Shown: positions 32,491 to 45,312, counted from the first letter of the stretch. The stretch: DNA of 64,000 nucleotides from Castor canadensis (GCF_047511655.1 NC_133396.1:129403490-129467489), one strand, 5' to 3'. The notes: generated by a model not told the origin, from the sequence alone. Numbers and translations: made by a program.

Positions 32491-32580
32491 GTTTACAGCT
32501 GTACCACCTCGAATGTGCCCAATCTTGTCTGATCTCAGAAGCTGAGCAGGGTCGGGCCTGGCTAGTACTTGGATGGGAGA
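32491..32580 (+). pseudogene. 5S rRNA pseudogene, 3'-truncated
   Basis: The segment matches about the first 90 of 121 nt of vertebrate 5S rRNA. Clear blocks are gctgtaccacctcgaatg, cttgtctgatctcagaagct and gagcagggtcgggcctgg, ending ttggatgggaga. Several changes fall at CpG sites (for example cgtc-to-tgtc type decay). The copy stops inside the internal C box, so polymerase III promotion is unlikely. Imperfect direct repeats of about 25 bp at 32472-32496 and 32578-32602 (about 19/25 identical) overlap its ends. Confidence 0.92.
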
Positions 32581-32652
32581 ATTGATTCCACAATTCATTT
32601 ACCAGGCCCAGGGAGCACAGGTGTAGAAGATGAATTTTGACCCATTCTTGTT

Positions 32653-32654
32653 CT

Positions 32655-32693
<39 letters not shown>

Positions 32694-32768
32694 TTTGGTA
32701 CTGGGGATTGAACACAGGCCTTACGCTTGCTAGGCAAGCACCCTACCACCTAAGCCATGCCCCTGGCT
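32653..32768 (-). repeat. ID-like SINE (antisense) with (CT)n tail
   Basis: About 35 bases of CT repeat (32655-32692) replace the usual poly-T. The reverse ID body follows (ggtactggggattgaacaca ... gccatgcccctggc). Confidence 0.85.
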
Positions 32769-35604
32769 ATTAGGAAGAGGATTCTGACAGAGCAAGGACT
32801 TAGTCTGTCTCAGTTGCAAACACAGGGCTTTATTCCATGCTTAGCACATGGAAGATGCAGAGTAACCATTGAGTGAATGTTGAAGAATTAGAACTATCTA
32901 GACTCAGTGGCCTGCCTCCCAAGATGTGAGCACCTTGTCCTTGGACACAGCTCATCAGAGGCCAGGTGGTTGCTTTGTTGTGGGAGGGACTCAGGTGGCA
33001 CTGATTGATGCCTTGGATTTGAGGGCTGTTTGCCTTGGACTCTGAGAATCCATAATTCTGTGACCTCTTTTGAAAGGAGGTGTCAGAATCAGGCTGGAAC
33101 TGAGCTGGCAGTACCTTTGCCCTTGCACACATGAAGTGTGTCTTCTTCCCCTCCTTAGGGAGTAGGGGGCCAAGAGCATTCCAGCCACACCTACTCCTGC
33201 CCTTCTGCTGTATCAGCCTGTCACCAAACACGTTTATCAAACTGGATAAAGAGAGCATGTCTTTCTGCTTTCTTGGAAATCCTTGTTGTGAGGCTCCTGT
33301 GTCCCAGACTCAGCTTGGTCTGGGACGCAGGCCATCTGTTCACTGGAGTGAAATCTATGTGACTCCCGCATGCACTTTTCAGAGGTGGGAGCTCAGGAGG
33401 ACCCTAGAGGGTGGGAGGGGAGGCAGGAGAGATTGCTGGCTGCTTCCTGGGGGAGTGGAGGTGAGTATAGGTCCCAGCCTAGTCGCTGCCCTACTGCGTC
33501 CTGGCTCTGGCCCCGACGGGGATGAATAATTGATGGTGACTAATGGATCATTGCTCCTGTATGAAATATTCAGCAGGGACCGTGGCAGGTCTGTGTAATC
33601 AGATGTTTTGTGTAGCCCTCCTGGTAGGTGCAGGGCTCCTGGGTTTCCCTGACTCTCAGAACAGTGAGGTGAGAGAGAGCACTTCCCTGGAGATGAGTGA
33701 ATTCTGTGCTGGGGGCAATGTGGCAGCCTTCTCAGAGCCCACTTAATTGGAGAAAGGGTGGGAGCCCATGGTCCATAATTCTGGGGACTGGACTTGCCTG
33801 TTTTATGTGTGTATCCAGTACTATCCAACATTCAGAGTGTTGGGGAACTACCAGGAGGGTAGTGACAAAGGGGCAGCATACACCCGTGATGTCTAGGAAG
33901 GACTAGTATGATGCTGAGCTTTCCTTGGGTACTTAAGACAACCTGGAGAACATCCTTATTACGCAGGGGAGGAAAGGATGCCCAGGGGGGTTGAACGAAT
34001 TGCCTGAAGTCATACAGCTAGTGCCATGGAGCTGGCAGTGTCTCCATAGCACCATGTCTGCAAATACAATCCCTTGGTCTCTTCTCCCCACCCCCTTCCC
34101 TCCTGATCCCCTCCTCCCCTTCCCTGCTGACCCTGTGGGGATGATGTCATTGGGATCCCAGGATAGAATTACAGCCACAGCAGCTATGTGCTTGGGAGGG
34201 TTGGCTGGTCCAGGATGGGGAACAGGATGATGGGGATGTGTGTGTGCTGGGGAGGGGGGAGAGCATGAGCTGGTGCATCCTGGCACATGTGAGTGGCATG
34301 CTTAGTATGTATGCTGTGGGGTGACAGTAGTCTTCCTCACCATAGGAAGCAGGGAGTGAGAGCATTCAGACATCCTGCCCTATCTGATCACCGAGCAGGA
34401 GGAAGTGAGCCTCCCTGAGTAGATCAGACCCAGGGACCTGGCAAGTCCTCATAGGTGGGGGCTGGCACCCTGGTCAGGTTGAAGGAAGCACCTTGCCCTG
34501 CTGGGCTTGGCCCCTATGAGTGTTATCCTTCCGTGGAGTTCTGGATCACATCTAGAACCTGCATGTCCTGACTCCCTGTTTGGAGCTTCCCTTTGCCACA
34601 CTGTCCCATGTCTCTGTCATGGTTGGAGTTGGGATGAGGCCACCTTAGGACATCCATTCCTGAGGGATGAACAACTTAACCCACTCTTGCTAGTTCTCCC
34701 CTCCCCCAGCCCATCCATTTCTGAGCATCACAAGCTCCTTCTGTTGTCAGGAAGTTCTTCCTGCTCTCTAGTCCGAGGCCCCCTGCTGCAATCAAACATA
34801 TCCTCTTGTTTCTTGGGCTGCAGATCTCTCCCTCCAAGGTCTCATGTAACATTGCGGGTGTGGGAAACAGACAAGCAATGTCTGCTTATCAGAGAGGAAA
34901 ATGCAATTCAGGAGTTTAGGTTGAGCCAAATCCCTCCATAGCTATCTCTCATCTCCAACTTGACACATATCTCTGCTCTGAGACCTGGGTCCTGTCCAGG
35001 GGCTGAATCAGAATATTCTGCAGGAGAAACAGTGAGGACCTCTGCCACATACAGCCCAACCTGTTCCAGACTCTGGACTGTGCCCTCCCACTAGGGCAGG
35101 CCTGAATGTTACACCAGGGCTATCCCTGCTAAGGAAAGAGTACTACCTTAGTGAGCATTCCTCACATCCTGTCCTTTCACCCTTTTGCTGGTAGGGAGAA
35201 GTGCTGATGGAACCCTGGCAGATCACATTAGCCCATTTTACAGATAGGAAAACTCAGGGTTCACACAGCAGTTTGGTGTGGGACAGCTTAATTTTGGGTT
35301 CTGCTCTGAAATCCAGCCTGAGAAGTGATGATGATGAGAACGTCAGGTTCTTGTCCACAAATGGGGTTTCATGTTTCAACCTTTGCTGCAGGAGGGGTTC
35401 TGACTGAGAAGCACTGCAGTGTGGAGCAGGCCCATGCTGCCATCCAAGGCCGCTGTCCCCATCCCATTTATGTGTCCTGTGTCCTGAGAAGACATTTTTT
35501 TCTAGCTTATTTCTGTTGTAGTTTAGCGTAAGGTACAAAGAACTTGGCAGCTAGGAAAGGGTGGCTTTTTATGTCTCAGGAAAGGAAAAAAATTGATGAT
35601 GTGT
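32769..35604. other. Mostly single-copy DNA with small MIR pieces
   Basis: MIR-like pieces lie near 33950-34030 (gaattgcctgaagtcataca) and 35225-35290 (cccattttacagataggaaa). An AT motif group (gaataattgatggtgactaa) is at about 33523-33542. The open frame 34507-34941 has no recognised domain. Confidence 0.4.
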
Positions 35605-35940
35605 GTGTTAGTCAGTTTTCCATCACTGTGACAAAATACCTGCAGCAATCAATTTATAAGGAGGAAGGGTTTATTTTAGCTCAAGATTTCAAGGCTTCAG
35701 TCCCTGGTCACTTGGCCCTGTAGTCTCTATGCCTGTGGTGAGACAGTACCTCATGGTGGGCAGTTTGTAGTGGAGGAAACTGCTCAATTCTTCATGCCTG
35801 GGAAGCATAGAGCAAGAAGAAAGGAGTGGGGACACAACACCCCCCAATAATCTATTTCCTCCAACCACAACTTCCTAATAGTGCCGTCAGCTGGGGACTA
35901 AGCCTTTGTGAGTCTTCAGGACATTCCAGGTCCAGCTGTA
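35605..35940 (-). mobile_element. MaLR-type LTR fossil (antisense)
   Basis: The phrases gttagtcagttttccatcac, gacaaaatacctgcagcaat and agggtttattttagctcaag, with the end gagtcttcaggacattcc, match the complement of ERVL-MaLR (MST/MLT1-like) LTRs. No internal viral genes are seen. It is diverged. Confidence 0.6.
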
Positions 35941-36429
35941 AGAGTGTGGACGAGGAGCCATTCTCACAACAACCAAACACACACACAGCTGCTTCTCATA
36001 GGCCTCTCTGACATCCTCACGTCTTTAGCTTCACCGTCCGCAGCTGGTCCAGGGTGCTCTCTCTCACGAGCTCCCTTCTCTGTCCATCAGCCACTCAGTC
36101 ACTGAGCTTGGTGAAGACCTGCCTCACACCCAGCCCCATGCTAGGTGCTGGTGGGGAGGAGAGCCATGTCAGGAGCTGAAATCTCCCTCTCCTCCTTTAG
36201 TCAGTGGTTGGAATTTGGAGAAATTCACACAGAGTTGAAGAATTAACAGGAGTTGGCCACACAAACCTTCCACAAGGAAGGGCATTTAGTGCCAGGCGGG
36301 GAGGCTTACCCAAATGGGCTTTTGGAGTATGAAGGGTCCTTGGTGAGGACACCAAGGACTGTGTTGAGGGCTTCAGGGAGGAGGACACTTAGCTGGGAAT
36401 CCCTCACTGGGCCTTTGAGAGTTCTCCAT
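35941..36429. other. Single-copy DNA
   Basis: No repeat or exon is recognised. Confidence 0.4.
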
Positions 36430-36800
36430 TATTGATTTAGCAAACATTGCATCAACTACACTCCAAGGGCAGGTGCCCTGCTCAGTCCTGGGGATGTAAA
36501 GATGTGTGTGGCCCAGCCCCCATCCTCCTGAACTTACGGCCAAGCACACCTATGCCAACAGGTGACTTTGGCATAGAAGAGTGTCAAGATGGATATGTGG
36601 GGTAAGAGGAGTGGGAGAGCAGTCAGTTCTGCCCAAGGGCCTCAGAGGGGACTTCCCAGTCAGGAGGAGCTACAGCTGCTGCTTGAGCAAGGAACAGGTG
36701 TCTTCCAGATGGACAAGGGGAAGGAAATCGTGTCTAGCAGAGCAGTCGCAAGGGCAAAGACTGGGTGTGTAGTCCCATGGTGGTCTTTGCTTTGAAGGAC
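36430..36800 (+). repeat. Ancient mammalian-wide repeat (L2-like)
   Basis: The segment has the recurrent order: ctgctcagtcctggggatgt, then ccatcctcctgaacttacgg, then a run about a purine-rich body. It is the same kind of unit as at 45935 and 55890. Family assignment is tentative. Confidence 0.4.
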
Positions 36801-38517
36801 TGGAGGGAAAAGACACACTGGCAGAGGGGTGGGGCTGGGCCCTGAGCTGTGATTGCCATGTTCAGTGGGAAGGAGGAGAGGGTGAGGGCGAGGGAGAATG
36901 TGGCAGGGTGTGGAGGATGGCTTAGAGGGTGGCGGTAAGAGACAGATGTGGGATGGAACAATGGCTTTAGGAGGTGACAGATGTTGGGGACTGGCCAGAA
37001 CAGAGACAGTTCTCTGCCTACACCCAGCTGAGTATAAGGCATGGGTTTCAGGATGACTTGTCCTTGGCCCTTGGGGCATCTGAGAATGGGGAGTCTCCAC
37101 CCCAATCATACACATTCTTTCTCAGGCCAGCACAGATATCAGGCAGCAGGACTCCAATTCATGAAGGAAAGAGAAACTGTGAGCTCAGTGTTTTCCTTGA
37201 GAGCTTGCCTCTCTATTTAAGGTTAGGATGGGAGGTGGGGTAACAAGAAGAGTGAGGCTGAGGCAGGAAGGTCATGGGGATGACCAAAGGGCTAAGGGGC
37301 CCAGCCCTAACCTCCTGGGCTGGTGTTCTCTGTGGCAGATGCGCCTGGCCCTGCACCAGGGTCCTTGCCCTCATCTGCAGGAGTGTAGAGGTGAGACCCC
37401 TCTGCACCTGCAAACCCATTGTCCAGGACTCTATGAGACTGTTTGCCAATGATCTCATCCCTCATTCGCTTGCAGGGAACATGCCTTCTAGCGATGCAAG
37501 CCTGTTTCCCTAGTTAATGGAGCTGGGGAGATGTGCATTCATTTTTCCCCTGAGCTGTGACAGGCAATAGGAAATTTTCCCTGAAATACGCTTCAGTGTG
37601 GATTGAAATAAAGCACGCAGTGTATTTTGCAATAGAACATTGAAAAGGAATAGTGCAGGCATCTCCCCCAGAACCTGGCTTCCCCCAAACTTTCTTCTCT
37701 CCCTGACCCAGACATCTCTTCATGTGGTAAGGTGGGAGGATGCAGTGAAATACCCGGGCAAGGAGTGGGATGGTCAAGACAGGATGATATCAGAGACACC
37801 AGGAGGCCTAAGACCTCACGTTTCCAGAATGGTGGGGACCTTAGGAATCTGGAGGAAAGAATGGGTGTATTTAAAGTCCCTGATGTCTGCTTGATAATTA
37901 AACTCCATCAATTCTCTGTCCCGCTAGTGGAATCCTTTCTGTACCTGTTGGCACTTTGGTGTGGGCAGTGGTGGTGATAGGATGGGTGCCTGGAATGAAA
38001 GGTGCAGATCTGATTTCTCTAACACTCGCACCCCAATCTATTTCTCATAACCTGCCTACAGGCTCCACCTAGAGAATTCTTCATGCCAGTCAGGTGAGTG
38101 GGAAATGGCTCCACTTCTGTTTATTTTCCTTCTTAGGAGGTGAAAGCACTGTTCGTTCAGGCAGCCTCTTCCTCAGCAGGCTGGCTTGCCAGGAGAGGGC
38201 TGAGCTCCCAAAGCCTGACTCTGCCAAAGGTTTTGTGTCAACTCCCTCTGGGGAGCCCACCTCTGGCAGGGTGGCCCAGCCTCACCCTCTGCTTCCCAGC
38301 TGCCTTCATTCTAGCTCAAGCTGGTCATTCCCCCTCCCCTAGCCCGTGAATCCATTAGCATCTGTGGAGGTGTCAGAGTGCCAAGGAGAGGAGTTGGAGG
38401 GTCAGCGACAGGGACCAGAGAGTAAGCTAGATGTGGGTTTGTCAGGATGTCATGGCTGGGGAAGGTAAGGTCAGCAAGGTACTGAGAAGCATGTTAAAGT
38501 CAGAAGAGAAGGGACCA
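36801..38517. other. Single-copy DNA
   Basis: An AT motif group (cttgataattaaactccatc) lies at about 37890-37909. Open frames on both strands show no recognisable protein. Confidence 0.35.
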
Positions 38518-38805
38518 GCAGGGATGCAGGGGCCCAAGTCTGTAAACCTAGTTACTCGAGAGGTAGAGAGCCAATCCCCAGCGAAAAGTTGGCAGGACCC
38601 CATTTCAACCAATTGCTGGGTACTGTGGCATGTGCCTGTCACTCTAGCTACACGGGGAAAGCATAAATAGGTTTGTAGTCCAGAACATCCTGGGCCTAAA
38701 GTGAGACCCTGTCTAAAAAATAACCAAAGCAAAAACACCTGCCTAGCAGGGGGAAGGCCCTGAGTTCAACCCTGGTACCACCAAAAAACCAAATAAACAA
38801 AACAA
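38518..38805 (+). repeat. B1-B1-ID composite SINE, degraded
   Basis: B1-like arms (gtctgtaaacctagttactc; gtggcatgtgcctgtcactc) are followed by a shortened ID arm (cctgagttcaaccctggtac) and an A-rich tail. Confidence 0.7.
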
Positions 38806-38892
38806 ATGTGGAGGACCAAAGGAGGTTACTAACCAACCGAAACCAAGTATGTCAGGAAAAGGGGCAAGGTGGAGCACCAAAGACAAGATCAA

Positions 38893-39600
38893 GTGGACAA
38901 GGCTCCTCTTTAACTGGTAGAGACATCTGCACTTCCATGTTCATTGCAGCATCATTCACACAGTCAAGATGAGGAATCATGACCTGGAGGAGTGACTCAT
39001 GTGGTAGAGTGCCTGCCTAGCCAGCTCGAAGCTCTGAGTTCAAACCCCAGTACCACCACCACCAAAAAAATTCCATGTATATATGGAATCAACCCATGTG
39101 TCCATTGACAGATGAATGGGTTAAGAAGTTGTGGTATATCTAGGCTATAAAACATTATTCAGCCTTACAAAAGAATGAGACACTGCCTTTTGCAGCAACA
39201 CAGATGCCCGTGGATGATCTTATGCTAAGTGAAGTAAGACAGGTACAGAAAGAAAAATATACTGTAAGATCTCACTTACATGTGGAAACCAAAAAAAAAA
39301 AAAGTTGAGTGCATAGAAACAGAGAGTAGATCAGTGGTTATGAGGAGTGAGGAGGATGAGGAAAGAGGGAGATATAGGTCAAGAGTCCAAAATTGTGTTT
39401 GCGTGGGGTGAAGCAGTCTAGGTCTCTAACGTACAGCACCAGGACTACACTGAAAGTTTGCGAAGAGTGCATTTAGGAACTCTTAGCACACGCACAAAAG
39501 TGATGTCTATGCTAATTTGTTTACCTGCAGTAATCATTTCATTATGTATGTGTATTGCAAAACATGTTGTATATCTTAAATATATACAATTAAAATAAAT
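38893..39600 (+). mobile_element. Old L1 3' end interrupted by an ID SINE
   Basis: L1 ORF2-end sequence (ccatgttcattgcagcatca) is cut by the SINE at 38978-39067. It resumes with gtccattgacagatgaatgg, agccttacaaaagaatgaga and aagatctcacttacatgtgg, ending in an A/T-rich 3' end near 39600. Multiple stops make it non-functional. Confidence 0.8.
38978..39067 (+). repeat. ID-like SINE inside old L1
   Basis: The ID body (gagtgactcatgtggtagag ... gttcaaaccccagtacc) ends with (cca)n and A7. It splits the L1, so it is younger. Confidence 0.85.
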
Positions 39601-40185
39601 TTTAAAAATTTGATTGAAATACACAGAGAAAAGTACACAATTCATAAGAATAAATTTGGATGCATATTCACAAACGGAACTTACCTGTGTAACCTTCTAC
39701 CAGACCAAGACACAGAACACCAGCAGCTCCCCGAGGGAGGAAATGAACCCAAGGTGAGTGGGAAATGCCTCAACTTTCCCACCATGACATCTAGCACCAT
39801 CCATTACCCTTTAGTTTTGCCTGTTTCTGAACTGCAGGAACATAGTACACGCTCTACCCTGACGGCCTCCCCTGCCAACGTCATGTTTGTGACATTCACT
39901 CCGTCATTTCCTGTAGTGGAGTTTATTTATTCCCACTGGTGTGTCATATTCCATTGTGTCCATGTACCTTAATTTACTTATCCACTCAGTGTCAATGACA
40001 TTGGTGTCAATGACACTGGGCAACTGTAACATTGCTACTCCAAGCCTTTCTGTACATCTCTTTCAGCACCCACTTTTCTTTTGCTGGATCGGGGGGGGGG
40101 GTATGGCATATATTTTGTTTTGTCCATGTTTCCTAAAATGCTGTGCTAACTTGCCCTCCCACCAGTAGTCCCTGCTGCCCCATAT
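39601..40185 (+). repeat. Second old LINE fragment
   Basis: The phrases gaaaagtacacaattcataa, acttacctgtgtaaccttct, gtcatattccattgtgtcca and aacttgccctcccaccagta match a degraded old L1-type 3' region. It joins the L1 at 39600 directly. An 11-base G run sits at 40091-40101. Confidence 0.55.
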
Positions 40186-41379
40186 TCTTGCCAATGCTTG
40201 GTTTTGGCCACCCTGCCCTCACTCTGAAGGGCATCCTCTCCTGTGTGTTCCCTTTCCCCCTGCTCAGGCCTCTGCTGTCCTGGCTGAAGATCCTGGACTT
40301 GGTCTGATGCTTTTTCCCAGCCCCGAGAATGAAAGGCTTTCAGTGGGAAGCCTCTTAGAGATTCCACTTAACTTTTCCCGAGTGCTCGCTGTCTGCTGGC
40401 TGTGGCTGGAGGACCCTGCCCTGGGATTCTCTAGTTAAATAAGACGAGACACCAGCGGGCCAGGGAGGACTCTCAGCTGCTGCTGCCTCGCACCCCAGAC
40501 ACTCTCTCCTCACCTCTCCTCTCTCTCTGCAGCCACTGGGCCTGAGGGAGGATCCCTGGGCCACTTTTGAGTCTCAGGATGAGCTGAGTGGCCTTGGCGG
40601 AGGGTGAGAGGGTTGTGGATAGTGAGGGAAGGTGAGCTGGGAGGGTGGGAGAAGGAGATGTGGCAGGAGGTCAACGTGGAGGGTGGATCTGGCCATCAGA
40701 TGACCTAGCACTTCCCTGAGTTATTGGCTAGACTGCGTTTGACAAGGACTTCTACAGCGCCCCACGCTGGAGCAGGCCAGATCACTGGGCTCGAGCACCA
40801 GGAGAAGCAGTAAGACCAGTCTTTGTCAAGGGCTCTTCTCTGGCCCCTCAAATCGCCTGCCAGCTTAGCCCAGTCCTGTGTGCCCAGGAGGATTGTGGGC
40901 ATCGCTCTGGAGTTCAGGAAACCAGGGACCTCACCCTCCCCTGTGCTGCCTGGCTCTCCTGTACTTCCAGGACTTTGCTTGCTGGATACCCTGGGTCTGA
41001 TATGGGTTTGGGCTTCACTCTGGGAATATTTATAGATGAAGAAAAGCAGAGAGGGGCCAGAAAGAAGGTTGAAAGTGTGGAGTTAATGCCAGTGTGTAGT
41101 TAGGTGGAATTTGGTGTGGCTCTTCCTTTCTCTTCTTGGGCACCTTCCCATTGTCCCCAGCTGTGAGTGATCAATGTAATCACGACTGGCCCTGTGTATG
41201 AGAGGAAGGCTCATGCAGAGGTCCCAAAGGCAGGTCCTCTTTACTGCAGCTCCTGAGGCAGGGGCTGATGTGTTCCCATTCCCTATTTCAGCAATAATTA
41301 CATAATGGCCTAGATTAATTTGAATCCTCTGAGTTTCTAGATTTGATTTTAGGAAGCTTTTGTACTTAGCTGAAATGTA
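40186..41379. other. Single-copy DNA
   Basis: No exon or repeat is recognised. GC is moderate. Confidence 0.4.
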
Positions 41380-41782
41380 TGGAGCCCTAACCAAGTGCAA
41401 GCGCTGCACTGGTTCTGGGATGCAGAGATGAGTAGCCACGACCCGTGATGCCCGTACTTAATTCAGCTCAGTGAGAGCAAGTTCAAGGTGGTGGTCAGGC
41501 CAGGAGGACTGGTGGACTTGGAGAGGAGGCAACGTGTGAGAAATGTCCTGCAGGAAGAGTAGGGGTGACTTGGTGAAGAGAGGTATCAAGGGATAGACAG
41601 CCTTACGCAGCATTGACTTATGGAAATGTGGAAGTGAGGGAGGACCTGGGAGGGGCTGGGGCTGGACCAGGAAGGCAAGGCAGGCAGGGCTTCATCTTGA
41701 ATGCTGGGCTAAGGAGTTTGAATTTCACCCACTGGAGAATATTAAGTAGGGATGTGGTATGACCATTTGTACGTTTCATTGA
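41380..41782 (+). repeat. Ancient mammalian-wide repeat (L2-like)
   Basis: The typical body phrases are gaccaggaaggcaaggcagg, ggctaaggagtttgaatttc and gtagggatgtggtatgacca. It is continued after the ID SINE at about 41871-42010 (ctggctagaggcaagttgtg). Confidence 0.5.
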
Positions 41783-41870
41783 TTGAATGATTGGCAGTAC
41801 TGGAGTTTGAATTCAGGGCCTTGAGCTTGCTAGGCAAGTGCTCTACCACTCGACCCATGCCTCCAACCAG
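41783..41870 (-). repeat. ID-like SINE (antisense)
   Basis: The reverse body (ggcagtactggagtttgaat ... ctctaccactcgacccatgc) interrupts the L2-like unit. Confidence 0.85.
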
Positions 41871-42224
41871 AAGTGTATTTTAGACAGTTTGCTCAGACAG
41901 TGATGCAGTTCCTGGCTAGAGGCAAGTTGTGCAGACAGCAGGGAAATAGAAGATAATTGTGGAATTTAGGTGGGAAGTGATGAGGGCCTGGACCTCTGGG
42001 AGATGGAGTCTGCATTTTAGATATAATTAGGAAGAATAACACACCAAACTTGGTAACTGATTATGAATGGAAGGTAAAGGGGAAGGAAGTGTGGCTGATT
42101 CCTAAGCCTCTGAACCAGACAGAAGGGGAACAGAGGAAGAGGAGCGGGTCTAATCTGAGGGATGTGAATGAGTGTCGTGTTAGCATGGTAAGTGTGAGCT
42201 GCCTCCGGGGCAGCTATCGTGGTG

Positions 42225-42565
42225 TGCTAGCTACTGCCATAACGGAATACCCAAGACTGGGCGATTTATAATGAAAGAAAATTGACTGGCTCCTGGTTCT
42301 GGAGGCTGGGGAGTCTAAGAACATGATGCTGGTGTCCAGTGAGGGCCTTGGCTCTGTTTTGTCCCATGGTGAAAGGTGGAAGGGCAGGAGTGGGTAAGTG
42401 CAAGAGAGCAAGACGAGGTGAACTGCCCCTTCTGTGACAACCATATTAATTCACTCATGCAGGCAGAGCCCTCAGGAGCTAATCTCCTTTCAATCCTCCC
42501 TCCATTGCACTAGGAATTATTTCCAACACAGGCACTTTGGGGAAGACACTCAAACCATAGCAAAT
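42225..42565 (-). mobile_element. MaLR-type LTR fossil (antisense)
   Basis: The phrases gctagctactgccataacgg, agactgggcgatttataatg and ggttctggaggctggggagt, ending gacactcaaaccatagcaa, match the complement of an MST/MLT1-type LTR. No viral genes are present. Confidence 0.7.
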
Positions 42566-43734
42566 TACAGGTAAGCAGCTGCAGGTGTAGGTCTGGTGCT
42601 CAGGAGAAGAGGAGTCTTCTCTGCCCGGGGAATTGTGGGAGAGAAGCTGGGAGGGAAGGTAGAGAAAGGGGCCTGGGAGACCTGAAGGTCACCAGTGGCC
42701 AGCAAGACAGGTAAGGAGAGGACAGAAGGAGGTTGAGCTGGGAGAAGGGGAGCAGCAGGAGGAGAGAAGGAGACCAGTGGAGAGAGGCCACAGAAGGTGC
42801 AGCCCTTGTCAAGTGCTCTGCGGCCCAGCAAGGCAGAGGCAGAAAGTGTCCTTGAGAACTGGCACTTCAGAGGCCACCGGGGACCTCAGGGAAAGCTGGT
42901 TCATTGCCAACTAGGGCCAGAGGCAGACTGTCAGATTGCAGGGCCATGGATCAGTAGTGGACTCTGAGTGTGGAGCAGGAGCAGTGATGGGTTTGTGTCG
43001 ACAGGAAGAGGTGTTTGTGAACAGCTGGAGGGCCTATGTGGGGATTTTAATTTATAAACGGGATAAACTTGATCTTATCTATAGGTGGAAGAAGAGGGCA
43101 GGTGGAAAGTAGAAAAGAGATAGGAAATAGTTGGGAGCAGAGTCCGAGAGGAGGTGGGAAGGGCTGGGTGAAGCGTGTGGGAGAGGGACAGCCTCACACA
43201 GGACTAAGGACAATCTCTCTGAGATTCAGGCTGATGGGGAAGGAAGGAAGCCTTAGAAAGACACTGAATAAAGATTCCAGAGGGAGACTGATCACTAAGA
43301 GAGCTGTAAGGTAGCAGGGTCTCAGAGGCAACCAGGGTGTTAGGTTGAGCCTCAGAATGAAGAGAAAGAGAAGAAAAAATGAGGTGAAGAGTTAGTGTGT
43401 TGTAACATGAAGTCACAGACTCACATAGATCATAGAATCAGAATCTTTATAGTTGCCATATTAAAAGACTTTTTGGGAAAGTTAAGATAGAAGAGAAGTA
43501 TAATTTTCACAGAATGAGCAAATGTTAATGTTAGGTCAGCTTCTTTTATGTATGTATATATTTTAAAACAGCACAATTACTACAGGCATTCATTCTCCTT
43601 TGTAAAATCACAGGTATGTATATAAGGCAAAACAGCTAAAGCCAAAATCCCATTGGAAATCACCTCCAACCTTATTCCATCTACGTCTTTGAAAGAACCC
43701 TGACTTTGCTGTCCATACTTCATAAGCCAGATCA
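42566..43734. other. Single-copy, purine-rich DNA
   Basis: The part at 42600-43410 is GA-rich on the + strand. I see no gene. Confidence 0.4.
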
Positions 43735-44100
43735 CGTTAGCTTTCTGGTATAACAAAGTACCTGATAACAAACCACCTAAAATTAGTGGCTCAAAACAAC
43801 ACTCACTTGCTTTGCTCTGAAGTCTGAAAAGCGAGAGGGCTCAGCAGGATGGTTCATCCATCTCTGCTCCACGTGCTGGTGTGGCGCTGTTGGCTTCACT
43901 GAGGCCTGGGGCACCCACTTGCAAGGTGGCTCATTCACATGGTTAGCAAGTTGGTGCTGGCTGTGAGCTGGGAGCTCAGCTGGGGCTTTCTGCCTCCCCC
44001 GTCCCCCACACACCATAGGCTGCTTGAGCTTCCTCACCGCATGGTGGCTGGGCCCCAAGAATAAGTGTCCTAATAAGCCAACAAGGTAGAAATACATTTC
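43735..44100 (-). mobile_element. MLT1-like LTR fossil (antisense)
   Basis: The phrase gttagctttctggtataaca, then aattagtggctcaaaacaac, and the tail part ggtggctgggccccaagaat resemble the complement of a MaLR LTR. It is diverged. Confidence 0.55.
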
Positions 44101-45129
44101 ATTTTCATTACCTAGCCTTTGTCGTGTAGCATCCCTTCTACTAAAATTTATTAGTCATAGCAGTTACAAATCCAGTAATTTCAAGGCAAGAGGATGTAGA
44201 TCTTTTCTTTCAATGTCCAAGTCATATTGTGAAAAGTACATGTGACGTGAGGTAATGATCTGCCTCATGTATGTTTAAAACTTTAACATAAACCTTGTTT
44301 ACATATATATAAACGAGTCTATAGTCTAGTCTATGTAGTCTATGTTCTTTAACTTGCTTTTTCTCCCTCAACGTTACGTTTATGAAATCTAGAGCTGAAC
44401 TTACTTTTCCACACATGCCATGGCTGGTGCTCGGGTCTGCGTATTAGGGGAAGAGCTGTTAGCAGCCTCATGCCTTTGGGTTAGTTAACCTTCTATAATT
44501 CAGGCTGAAATGCTAACCTGGAAAAAGCTTCTGTTTTGATCTGAGCTATTATCCTCACAAAACTGAATCTGGTTGTCTGATGTGAAATACAAGCGTTCAT
44601 GTCACTTGTTTAAAAGCACGGTCTTTGCGAGAAAGGCAAAGAAGAAAGCAGTCGGTCAGTATGGATTGAGGGGAGGGTCTGTGCACTGGGCATTATGAGG
44701 TATGGAAAAGAAACCTAAGGCAGGGTTCTTGCCCTTGGGAAACCAGTAACCATCAGTGGAGACAAACATTGGGGAGGTTGGAAAGGTTTGTGAGTCAAGT
44801 AGGAGAATTTGGGAAGTATGAGAGCAGCATGGCTGAGAACAGAGCTGTTTTGGGGAAGGGTGCTCTGCTCAGGGATCCCCTCCAGCCCCAGAGGGTGTCC
44901 TGCAGCCTCCTGTCTCCACCTCCCTGGAGGGCCTCTGACTCACTACATGTGTGTTGACTGCAGAAAGTGGGGCAAGAGCTAACTCTGAATTGTGTGAGGA
45001 AGGAAGGGGGTGGGCATTCCACAGCCTGGGACACAGCCTGAACACCCAGGCTGCAGCAGCAGTGACAGTGACCAGCCATGTCAGTCACTGTCACATGTTT
45101 GCAGGGGGTGGCAAAGGCAGTGGCCTTGG
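44101..45129. other. Single-copy DNA, part possibly old LINE
   Basis: The part at 44222-44410 resembles an old LINE tail (tctttaacttgctttttctc). It includes a small imperfect tandem of tctatagtctag at about 44317-44345. No gene is seen. Confidence 0.35.
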
Positions 45130-45312
45130 AGAGACTGGCATTTGGAGTGAATTGGACTGGTACTGAACTTGCTATGCCACTTCCTGGTGAGATGATCAGG
45201 GGCCAGGCTTTGGTCTCCTTGTTTGTGAAATAGGCAGAGTAACACCTGCCTAAACCCGCTGTGAGACTAAAGGCAGAGCTGCAAAGGATTTACACTTAAC
45301 ACTCAGTAAGTG
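45130..45312 (-). repeat. MIR SINE (antisense)
   Basis: The reverse MIR order is visible: tgctatgccacttcctggtg, then ctccttgtttgtgaaatagg, then cactcagtaagtgctgg. Confidence 0.6.

Noticed and set aside
35605-44100. Possible complete endogenous retrovirus between LTR-like pieces
   Set aside because: The LTR-like fossils at 35605, 42225 and 43735 are different and lack retroviral genes between them. They are independent solo remnants.
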